64,000 nt of DNA, taken from the NCBI RefSeq assembly GCF_001949145.1, contig NW_019091381.1, forward strand, positions 2,203,423-2,267,422. Direction: 5' to 3'. Shown in pieces: positions 50,101 to 62,100 of the stretch. Both the position numbers and the translations under genes were made by a program. The stretch's first letter is position 1. Every line of letters begins with the position of its first letter. The DNA comes from Acanthaster planci. Taxonomy: Eukaryota > Echinodermata > Asteroidea > Valvatida > Acanthasteridae. The notes beneath the pieces were generated by a model that saw only the letters and a program-made list of their open reading frames with translations, searched no databases and was not told the DNA's origin.

Positions 50101-53100
50101 TCGAAAAATATACTGAATCTTCTTGTTGAGAGAAGTTTTGAAATCAAGTCCTCTGGTGTAAACACTTTGATGTAAAACTGTAAATGAATTCGACTTCATT
50201 TGATTTGCACTGGTAGCCAACCAAATGTCCACCAAATGTACACATTATGTCTAATTATCCCCAAATAATCAGTCTTATAAATCTGAAGATGCTATTTTGT
50301 ATTTTACATGATCAAAGTCACTCTTTTAAAAAGTTTTGAAAAAATGACATCCGGAGTTGCATTTGGTCCATTTTATGAAGAACATGCCATATAAGGGCAG
50401 TTTGGTTCATGTACATTGCGGTTAATTCCTTTTTCTATTTAAAAACGAATATCACACAGCCAAACAAGTAGGTTTCCATTTTGCGATTTGAAAACAAAAC
50501 TTGGAAAACAACAAACAAGTTGGTTTCTGTTTTTCGATTTGACAATGAAAAATGAGGAAAAAGGAGAAGTCCATTTCTTGTTTTTCCTACTGAAAATGTA
50601 AATGAAAGTAATCTTGTTTTAAATTTTAATCCCAATTTATATGACGTAATTTCAAGGAGGTGTCAGGGACGTCCCTGAGCACTTCTCAAGATAAAAGTTG
50701 CCTTTGAGCATGCGAGACATTTCCTCGTGAGTTGTTCCTCCTTTTACTTTATCAGCAACAAATTTTTCGTATTCCTCTAGTTCAGCCATGTTTGATTTGA
50801 TGGCTTACAAAGACATTTCTTACATCACACACTTAAAAAATGGAACGGTTTTTCATTCTTTGAGCAACAGATTATGCTGGTGTTCATTTTCGCTTGGAAA
50901 AACGGAAAAGAACACGGTTTTCATTTTTTGTTTTCTAACCGAAAAACAGAAAACAAGTTGTCTGATTTCGTTTTCAAATCGAAAAATGAACGAACGAAAT
51001 GTACACGGACTCAGTTTCTACCGGTGTTCGGTTCTTGTTCAGTGCTTGCTCATGTTTATGTATTTTATTTTATTTTATTACTTGTCTTTAGCCCAGGTTA
51101 TGCCCAAACAGTTATAAACTACCATAGTTTCCATGGAGCCCTGTATTCACATGGCTTTTTGCATACATTGCAGGTTGATCCATTATACATTTGTTGCCTG
51201 CTGTGCAGTGGTCCATGGTGTTTTGTACACCCGAAGGGGCAGTGGCATCCAAGGCAAAGCCAATGAATCGCACTCTATTACTATGGTAAAGGATACAGGT
51301 TGATCCACATGTACATGTCTTATCTTCATTCCATGTGTAATTTTGCTCTGAAATGTATACATTTCAAATAATTTAATCATTGGGCACTTACAATTTGTAA
51401 TTTTTGTTCTCTGACAAAATGAGAACATGATAGGTTGTGTATATGACGGGCAATTGTCAAATAAAAAAGGTGCTATATTAAGTAAATGACTCATTCAAGA
51501 GGAAAGAATAAAAAAAAATGTACATGTACAGCGTGTACCAGTTGGTCGTCAGACATCTTCTGTCTCTGCCAGCACAATGACTGCTTGAATTTCATTTTTG
51601 TTTTGACCGCCATGCGTCTGTGATGGCATGAAGTCCGGGGGAAAGGATACAATCTTTGATGTTTATCACAACACCATCATTGAGGGGTTGTTATTTATAG
51701 CCTGCATCCAATCTCCCCACCGGATGTCCGCCGATCGCACGGGCCTGCTTTGGGAAAGTCTTCCCTGGGGACAAACCGCTCCTCGACAAACAGCGACGTG
51801 CTGCTGCAGAGCCGCGGCGTCTTAATGGAGAGCAGGCTGATTGGCCGGGCAGCGCAGCGTTGGCACTCCGCCTCTGACAGAGTGGAAGAATTGAAAAAAT
51901 TTTGCAAAATGATAAAAAAAAAGAAACCCAGCACTTAAAATTGTTGACGTGGGGAAGCTGCTTTCCCCGTCGCAGAGGAAGATAATCCGTGAGCACTTGT
52001 CTTGTTGCTGCGGCGACAATTTTATTGTCGGGCTAAGTGAACAGATCTTGAAACTGATTGGCCTTGTAGCATTCAGCGATAATCAGCTGTAGATGGCTTG
52101 TTTTCCTCCATTTGTTTCATGGAGGCTGTAATCACAGTTGGCTGTGATATTACGCGTTAAAATACATGTATGAATATATAATTATTACTTTTTAAATGAA
52201 TCTTTTGAAGTGAATCTGCCATTTATAATGCGTAGAACTGCAGAGTATGGCAAACTAGCCCTGGAAAATGCAGTACACAGGTATACATGTACAGGTGCAT
52301 GTATTGGTGCGGTAGGAAGATTCATGGTAGTGAAGTTTAACCCTAACTCCCTAGGGTGTATGTAAAATCCTATTGAAATTGGAGGATTTGGGACTGTTAG
52401 GGATAGCTATTGGATATGTGCTAGTTGAGAAACCAACTGTTTACGACTCCGTTTTGTTCTTGGTGGTTGTCATTTCATTTCGACCATACGTCCGTATCCT
52501 TTTGACGTTGGTTTTGACTTCAACGTTAAATACATGTATCCGTTGAGCTTGCTTGAGAGAACCAGGAAGAAATTCAACCATACACGTGCTTCACATTATT
52601 CAGTGCACAGTTCAGCTTTTACAAACACTGGACAAAACCAGGAAACAAAGACTAGTCGCACAAAAATCGATGATTTGTTGTTTTTTTTCCACGCCCACTG
52701 AAAAATAATTTATCCCAGATTTTCTCTAGTCAGTCTGTTAGGACTGCATAATGGGATTAACTCCTACGTGTACGTGCACATGCACGGGTACACACACACA
52801 CACTGCGCACGTATCTACAGTTGGGCACAATTCCTTTGTCCATGGCAACCACGCAGTGCAGCTGTTTGAGCAACGCAGCCGTAGGTTGCATTCCCACAGC
52901 AGCCACAGGTCTTGAAACGTTGATGAAGTACCCACACAGGTCTCTTGGTCCCGTCCACTAGTCCAGTAAGGGAGCAGGGTCGTTACAGGCACATTGTAAT
53001 GTATCGCTTTTTTAAGAATGATGTATACAACGCCAGGCCACGCAGACGTGATACGTTCACATGAAGGATACTACCAGTTTAAATGCTTTGGAAAGCACTC

Positions 53101-56100
53101 GTATTCCTGAATGTTAGCGTTAACGATATGCACGTACTTGCTGTTCTCATAGATGCAAAGATGCACTCCCACTGGCGCAGTGGTGTTCAAAATGGGAAGG
53201 TTCATTTCTATCACAGCACTCATCTCTTCTTTTGCTACATGTACGAGGACATTTGTTCCGTCTGTGTTTTTTTTTTTTTTTTTTGCCTGCAGTGTGAATG
53301 CAATGCAGAAATGTACAAGTACATGCATGTAAATGTCAGAGAGGCATTAACATGCATAATGTCTGCTTCTTGGTCATGCCCACATGCGTAAGTACTGTGT
53401 GTGTACAGTGCATATCCATGTCCATGTACGTCCAATGTGCTGTAGGTCTTATCTCCCCACTTGTCCTCTTGAGCCCCAAAGAGGAAGACGGTGTCTCAGA
53501 TTTATTTGATAAGGCGGATTTCAAGCAAGTACCGGGTGAAAGGGGCATAAAAATCTATATCTTGGCTAGTGACTTCTTGCCCTGGGAAATGTGTCTTCAA
53601 TAATACCCGCACAAGCATTTTTTTGTATAAACCAGCAGCACTTTGATGCACATATCATTATAGGTACATGTACATGTTGCACATTACCTTTAGCTTCGGA
53701 CACACTACATAGAGCCTTACACTGAATATTCTATTCCTTATTCTGCACCATTATTTTTTAAACCCCTCTGCGTCCTTGAGGTTTCCACCAGGTGATGGTG
53801 CAGGTACATGTGCATGCACATAGACAGGTGTACTGAATTTAGAATTGTCTGGGACAGAGCTTATCCAGTCTGGGTGCTGAGTGGCTCTTGTAAAATAAAA
53901 AAGCCCTGTCTTTGTCAGTGGCATGATTGCTCGGAGGCCAGTCTATTTGGCAGGTGAAGGATTTGGCAGGAGAGAAGGATGGGAATTGGAGGAAATAAAC
54001 AAGAGCTTGTGTGAGCTTGAATTTTTCTGTGACAAAGTGGGCATTATCATGCTGGGTGTCCAAAAAACAGCAACTGCAGGAGGGTAGGCAGGGGCTGGTT
54101 TGCATGCAGTCAGACGGGAGATCAGCTCGAGTTGGACTGGTTTTTGATGGACGTGCCACTGGAAATCATGGACATAAATTTACGGAAGATTCTTTTTTTT
54201 TTATGCTTTCAGATTGCAAACATACAATGTACCGTATATACACACTTCACTCGCCGTATGAGTTCTGTTGCCTCTCACTGTAAATATCCCCTTTTCCATT
54301 TTTCCGTTGAGAGACATTTTGAATTCATGTATTATGCTAAAATTAATAATGCATGAGTGGCTTTTTTTTTTAGTGGAAAAGGCAGGGAAAATAAAATTTT
54401 GCTGCAGCTTTTGCTTAATTCGACACCTTCAGCGAGAAGTCGGTACTTTGTGTGTGCTGCCTTGGGAAAGTGCCCTTTCAATTGCGATGAAAAGTTCCCT
54501 CCCCCCCGAACGTCATTGACATTTCCCTGCTTAATTGTCACCCAATCAGGTTGTAATTGCTGACCCCGGTGCGCTGAAGAATGTAATCGTTGTTTTGCCC
54601 GGCAGCTGCCGGCTTTCACACGGACGAGTCGCGCCGGGAACGGAACGGAAATCACTTGTCACGGCGGACGAGGAAACAAGTTAACACACACATGTACGAG
54701 CAGCGGCGAGGGTAATCAATCTTAAATAATGAGACCATGGCCGGGCCGCAGCCTGGTCGGGCCGGGGCGAATCTTCGATCGCGACTCAGTCCGGATATCT
54801 CATTTCTCTGATTTGCTACATCCGGACCGGAACTTGTCACGGTCTTGAAATATATATACATGGGAATGAATGGGCAGCTGTACCCAGCTCAGTGTTGTTT
54901 TGATCGCAGTGTCAATATGGTGGTTGAAGAAGGCGAAAGGCATTCAAAACAGATTCATTTGATTGCATGTGGCTAACTTCAGATGTACATATTTACAAAA
55001 TATACAACGCATTGTTTAAATTTGGTTGAGTGTTTGGATAAATACTTGTTTATTTTTATGTAATGTCATTTATAAGACATGTACATGTATACAGCTGTGG
55101 TGAGGTGTGTTGATCAGTTCAGTGCGTGCTGTGATTCATGGTTGAGATAAGCCTTGCAAAAAATGCGCAAATGCTGTTTGACTTCCGTGCAAAGGAAAGA
55201 AGGCATGCGTGTATGCCTTGATGCACAAAAACGGCATTCGTTTCATGAAGCATAAATCACTGCCCCGAACTGTTAATGGTTGTTTGAAGCTAAAAATGCT
55301 TTAGAACCACCCATCATAGGGGTACCAGTATGTTGGGTACCAGCTTTACGTGAAGAAAATTTTTTTTACACACATCAGTTTTGCTCTTCGATCCTTTACT
55401 GCAGGGATAAAAGAAAACTTGTCCGATCGTGCTTTGTGGTGTAACCTCGGTGATGGTTTGTAACTCTCATGTGTTGCCGGAGTAACCCATTTGTCTTTTC
55501 CATGTCAATATCTGAAAAATTGATATTGAAATGCTTATATGGAGGTATCATATGCAGCAAGGTATGAGACGGAAAGAACTCCCCCTGCTTTGTGTTGGTC
55601 ATTGTCTCGCAGGAATCTGGGGAATTCCTTTCAGACATCTTGGGGGGATGNNNNNNNNNNNNNNNNNNNNNNNTTTCTTGCTGGGTATAGAAGGTATATG
55701 TACGAGTCTACATGTATATTTACATGTACCAGTAATTTAACCACAAAAAATCTGTTTGCTTTAAATGTAAAAGAAGAAAAAGTTGAGGATACAATGATAA
55801 AATATGAGTGACACACTGTGGTTAGAGGGCGTGTCATTTGTGTACACCTGCGTCTTTCTGTTCAATTGAAATTTGCATTGTATATGTTGCGTTGGCTTGC
55901 CGTGCGTGCTTATGGATGGCAGAAGACCTGGGCACCTGTTTCTTCACCTGCAGTAAAAGTATGCCTGTTGCCATTTTTCCATTGGACTTTTTCTTCCGCG
56001 GGCACGCAGAAACTTACTGTGACATTCCTTCGTATCAATCCACTGTGCATTCCAACTTCGACTTTTTCTACCGTAACGGAATGTTTATTTGTTGTGCTAG

Positions 56101-59100
56101 GCTTAATAAGACCAGCTGATTACATTGCCTGCGCCGTACAAATTTGACGAAATCGGTAAAATCTGACTAAAAATGATAAAAATCAGACCAATTTGGCCAA
56201 ACCTGCCACAAATAAGATGTACCCGCACAGGAAAAGCTCCATACACGATGTGTGCATAGCTTTTTCCGGGTACGCTTCACTGTGTGTACGTGGCATGCTG
56301 CTGTACCGTATGCACGGAGCAGGAGACTGGGAACCATACAACTATTTTCCCATGCCCGCTATCGATCTCTGTGTAGCAGTAGTCTGGTTCGTAGCTTTAG
56401 TGTGGTCGTGGTCAATCTACATGTGCATTGTACGGGAACTGTTCGCATTGGACTTTTTTGTGCCCCTGCTAACTTACCATGGCTGTGTGGAAATCTTCCA
56501 CGACCCTTTTCGGCCCGTTAGTTTTACATCACGATCGTGATAAGTAAACAGGGACGTTATTTAGTTTACCGTATTTTCCCATCGCATTTAATCTTGTAAT
56601 TCAACCGGAAAGTCGCAGTAAGTTAACCAAAAAAGTCACGGCTTAAGAAGTTTTTTCGGAGTACAGATGAATTGTCAGCTGTTGATCATGGCTGACAATG
56701 AGTATCTCAGGCCCGCAGGTGCATTGAGAGCCTCTGCAGGGCTCTCTCTCTCTAGGTACATGTACCGCCTACCGGTACACCTTGCAAGATGGGAGCAGAC
56801 TCATGTGTGAGTTTTATCCTCCACTGGTAATTGACCCCGACACATTAATTGAATAGCTGACATCCTGAATGCACACATGACGAGATACACCAGTCGATAC
56901 GTGTACATGTACATGTACCTGTTGGGTGCACGAACACACGTTTTTGAGGGAAAATAATTTGCCATCTTGAGAACCAGTACATTTTCCTGTATCATACTCT
57001 TAGGTACATGTCGGTTACAGACAGGTGTTTTTCATTGTAGTCTTCACTAGACCATAGGCTTACATGTACTAAATATTATTTAATAAATGTTATTTAATAA
57101 AGCTAGAATTGGTTAGTGGCTGCCCAACTTGAAGCATGTTACTCTACACACATGTAACTTAAATGGGCTTATTTGCTGTGAACGAGATCAGCACCTGTAA
57201 GGGGGTTGTCTGTATATTGTACATGTACCTTGAATCTGTGTTGCCAGTTTGGGAGGGGGGTGGGGCAAGTCTTCCCCCTCCTCCCCAGCATTGTAATGGA
57301 ATAGGACATGGGGCCGTTTCCAGCTGAACAAAAAATTAATTTGGCTGAATGGGGGCAAGGAAAGAAAACCGGCAAGAGTTGGAGTTGAACCTGCAACTTG
57401 TCAGTCGTCTGTCTTGAGTTCTTCCAACACTCTGTATTGGGGGTCACACGTGTAAACACGAGCCCGCCGTGCATGTATACGGGCATGTATACGTACTTGT
57501 ACATTGGTGAACCTCTGAAGATAGAATGAGAAGAAGATTTTCAGTTGAAAATCCTGCCGTGAATGTCGGCGTTCGCTGCAAAGCAGGATGGTCGCTTCGC
57601 AAGAATGATTGGGGCCAGCAGATTTTCCTCTCAGTGCCAGCCTCAAACAAGTACTTGTCTGCCACTCGCCAGTCTGACCAATAACCCGTGTTAGCGGCAG
57701 CAGAGGGGTCAGGATGAAACCTCTGCTAAATACCTGGAATTTGTGTGGTGAAGCTCTACATTTTGGGGTCATGCAAGTGAAATTGGACCCTGATTACAAA
57801 CGTCAAACAGCGATCAGATGCTATGCGGAAATCAGCCAGAACTGGGGCACGCTAATGTCAGGAGATGCTGACTGATTAAGAACAAAAAAAAGTCGGCAGT
57901 GGAGAAGAGGGACGAGTTGTTTCATTTTTCCCTTTTTTTTTTTTCTCTCTCAAGCAATGCACTCCCCACTCCAGATTGAAAAAACTTTGTTGTGGAAGAA
58001 AACAAGTGTCAGGAATGCCTGTACTGAGAACAAAATGGTTAGAATTGCCCCAGGCAAGTTTGTTAGGATTTTTAGAACCTGTCAATTAGTGGAGAAAAAG
58101 AGTGGAAATGATCATCCCAGGAGGATGCAGTTGCAACCCAGCGTTAAAAGACATGGGAGACAGGGGTACTGTCTCTTACATCCATTTGAAAGTTTCAGTC
58201 CTCGCTCCGAGAGTGCCAAAGAGAAGCCGCTTCCATCCCCGTCTCTTGTTCAGCGCTGGCACAAACGCCCGCGCTGTCAATAGCTGGGCATTGTTTGCTT
58301 TTGCCCCGGCGGCACACAAGCTCGATTCATGGCCAGTTCCGCTCGCTTGCCATAAATGGCACCCAGTCATGCCACTGCCTCATCTCCATCCTCCGGCTAT
58401 TTCCTGAGCATTATCCAATTTTTGTTTTCACCGTACCTCCTCCTCCACTCCTTTCCATTCATCCGGGGGAGGGGGGGGACGGAACTCGGCAGGTCTTTTC
58501 TAACCGTTCCATTCCCCCTTTTCCCGTATGTTCCATGTGGCTAGACGGGCACATCTTATTGAGGGGACACAACGCTCCCTTCTCCCCTCCCCTGCCCCAG
58601 TGGGTTTATGTACAACATGCTGCTGCCCTTTCCATAATGCATGTCGTTCGGCACGAGACTTTGGTCAATTATTCTGAGAACGTGGGCGTCGAGTATCTTT
58701 CTCTTTGTGTAGGAAATCCAGTATCAGTTTTCTGTTTTTCTACAAGTACATGTGAGATGTGTTTCGGAAGCCGTTCCCAGTGTGAAATGTAGCACACATA
58801 ATTATATGTACATATGCTGTGTAGATTTTAACTGCTCTGAAACTTGCTAATACTTTTGCTTCATCTCGTCCAGAACTATTTGGCAAAATGTTCAGCATGT
58901 GACACAAAAAACTTCCGTTTCTTTTGCTTTTTTATTCTCACTGAAAACAGTTGAATGGTTTTTGTTGCATCTGGAAATGTACAGGCGTATTTGGAGAGTC
59001 TATTAAATTGAAACTCCAGGAATGGAACTTGGAAAAAATATCAATTTCTGGACATTTTTTTTTTTTTTCATTTCCCATTTTATCTCCCATTTCATGCCCT

Positions 59101-62100
59101 GCCATGGACCAGCCCACAAATTCTCTGGAAGGAGTTTTGTATTATTTTAACATTGTCCAAATACCCAGGATCTCTCATAGTGTGTTGGATGAAGGATTGA
59201 AAATATGTGAATAAATGTTCAAATATTTCTGTTTGTCTTTTACAGTCCTATATGTTTTGACATCATTGATGAGGCACACATGACAAAGTGCGGACACAGC
59301 TTTTGGTGAGTGTGTTTCAGAAGTAAATAGATGAAATCAACCGTCACTGAAATGAAAGCAAAAGGAGAACAAGTTTTTTTTTTTTCTCACTGGCTACCTG
59401 GCCTGCTGCAAAAATGGCAGTGGTGGTGGGAAAGAAAAGCCTTCCAGAAAATAAATCAATTTTTTTGTTGGCATCACGACTTGTAATTCTCAAATGATTT
59501 CGTTTTTCAAAGAAGTGTTGCTTTAAATGAATACCTTCTGTATGTTTGTTTGTTTGTTACTTTGTGAACACATTGTGTATGTTTTTGTTTTGATTCCTGC
59601 AGTCATAAGTGTATCATCCAGAGCTTGGAGGAGAGTAACCGCTGTCCAAAGTGCAACTTTGCCATTGAGAAGAACGATCAGATATTCCCCAACTTTGCAC
59701 GTAAGTCAAGAAAGGCAAATACGTCCCTGCATGTACATGCAGAATCCTTTATCAGATGGTAAGCAGCGGTCCATCCACATTGAATTCCCGAAGGTTGAAG
59801 CAAGTTGCCTCCAAATAGCACGCACTCAAATAGGAGCCTGTTACTCACCTGTGTGGTCCGCAGCATTCATGTGCATTGCATGCTCGGGACGTCATCGGCT
59901 AAATCATCCGGCAGCCCGGCCTTTTAATCATGAGAGGTTGAGGCTTGTTTTTTTGTCTTGAGTGTTTCCTTTTCTGAGGGAAATTTTTGGGAAACAAACT
60001 TTGCAGTGTTTCAGAGCAGATTTTATCACTTGCATGAGTCAGATAAAATAGTAGCAGGTTTCCGCCCCTAAATGTCAAAAATTGCCAGGTGAGGGAATTA
60101 TATGACATTGTTTTATTTTGTTTGAATGGCTAATTTCGAAAACTTTTCTACCTTTACTTCCCACCTTCTGATGTCTGTCAAATCCATAAGGGAGATTTGT
60201 TTGGTTCTGTGGGATTTGGGAAGGTTGAACCCAGGAATAGTGGCCTTACACAAAGCTAGATGCTCCTCGGAATTGTAATGCAAAGAATAGGCCGCTAGGT
60301 TTATGCATAGTGAAGGGTTTTGTTGGATTTAGGAATGGGATGTCTACTTCTAAAGCTTGGCACAAGAGCACGGGGACATCAGGCAAAGGAGAAATTTTTG
60401 TACCTGTTTCATAACAACTCGACAGCATAACGTACATGTACATTGTGGTATGCTGTGTTTAGCAAATCTGTTCTAGGGAATGTGTAAATATGCATATCCT
60501 GGCATGCTTGTGTCTCACAAGTAGACAGTCAGTGATAAGCTACATTCAGTGGTATCAAGAGCAACTGCCCTGGAGATTTCAAATGATCAGCTCAACTCAT
60601 TTCCTTACGAGGATGAGCCATTAGAGACTTGACGCAGTTCCTGCACAACTTGCATCAGGGTTTTTCTCTTTTATAACGGATGAGAAGAGTCGTGTGAAGC
60701 TGGGCATATGGCAGCTTAATAGCTGCAGTACCCTGAAGAACAGCCGGGGTACATGTACTTGCAGTGTCGTTACTCATCGGGACAGCTTGCCAGTCTAGTG
60801 CTGTCCCTCCATCCACATTTTGCAAACCTCGTTTGGATATCAATTCGAGGCAACCACCTTAATTTCCTCACATCTTGCGTGACCCGCCTGCCTCGGTTCA
60901 AATCCCCCCGGGGTAGATTGCGCTGATGGGCTGCTGCCTCGTGTGGATCCAGACTTCAATCACTGCTGGACACCTGATTGCATGGGGGAGGGAGGGGGAG
61001 TAGTTCTGGGAACTGCTGGCCGGCATCCCGCCTCCTCCCTTTCCCAACGTCTCTCCTCATTGTCTTCCTGTCTCGGCTTAATTGGTTTTCGAAGCAGGAT
61101 GCAATCTCGTCAGTGGATTTATTTTTCTGGTGGAAATCGTCAACATCTTGATGCAGAGTGTTATGGTGTGCGCCAAAATCGAATGAACCGTGACATGAAA
61201 AGCCCCACATTCCTGCTCTGCCTGTACACTGAGTGTTTGTCATAATCTAAACTCTAAACCTCTACCATTTTCATGTGCACCGATATTTCTAAAATGTAAA
61301 TGGTTGTATGATTGAACTGAGATGTACTTGCTTATTTGTACTCAACTAGTGACAGTTTTTTCCATCAGTACACCGAATTGCAGAAATTGTATCTCTGCTG
61401 TATGGAACATTCACATGAATTGTCATTTGCCAGTCATTTTTGTTTTGCCAACAGGTATGTGCACAGTGTACACGTGCTTATAATATATTTGTACATTTAA
61501 ATGGCATACCGATTGTCATTACCAAAGTAACAAACACTTTAAATGAGCAGATTGCTTGAACATGCACATGAAAATCCAATCCTCTTTTTTTTCCCGTAAG
61601 AAATAATGAAAAATGATTTCTATAGAAAGTTCTACATAATTTAAGTAACAGAGACCTCTGCACTGGACTTGTCTCCCAAGGCATCTAGCCATGCGGCTGA
61701 CAACTGAGTTCTGTCGTAATTTAATACTTGCCTGTAGCCGTCGGGAAGCATTGCCGCTCAGAATGAAAAATTCTCAAGATTTCCTCGCCAGTGTGTAAGA
61801 GCAACGTCATGATGCACTCCGAACGACCATTAATGTTGACACGTACCATTGTCAGAATCACGCCCACGCAAACATGCGACTTATTCATGGACTGTGACTT
61901 ACGCAGTATCTCAGATAGTGTAATCCAGGATGTTGTTTGGGGAACATCGGAAACATTCTGAGTTTCTGCAAACCTTTGGGAGAAGAATTTATTCACCCAA
62001 CAAGAGGAAAGGAAGGTAGCTCTATCCACCCAGCTTGGAAATTGTCCATTTTTACATTTGTCCTGTTTTGAACTCGACGAACAGAGAAATGTAGTTCCAT

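Larger units (their letters stand above)
38110..59245 (+). other. COP1: COP1 intron 1 (21.1 kb)
   Basis: GTGAGT donor, TTTTACAG acceptor. It contains a TIR element (39499-40759) with a nested hAT-type MITE (39811-40013), GGCC-terminal palindromic repeats (40936-41072, 46921-47035), an inverted-repeat element (42736-43085) whose core recurs at 55549-55690 beside the N gap, a 246-bp MITE (48019-48264), the second large transposon copy (48908-50388), a perfect hairpin (44463-44491) and TACATG arrays. Long open frames such as 45043-45762 look like chance. Confidence 0.85.

Noticed and set aside
57370-57400. Possible tRNA B box on the minus strand (GGTTCAACTCC)
   Set aside because: No matching A box or acceptor stem.
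60890-60915. tRNA-like B box (GGTTCAAATCC)
   Set aside because: No A box at the right distance and no cloverleaf could be drawn.
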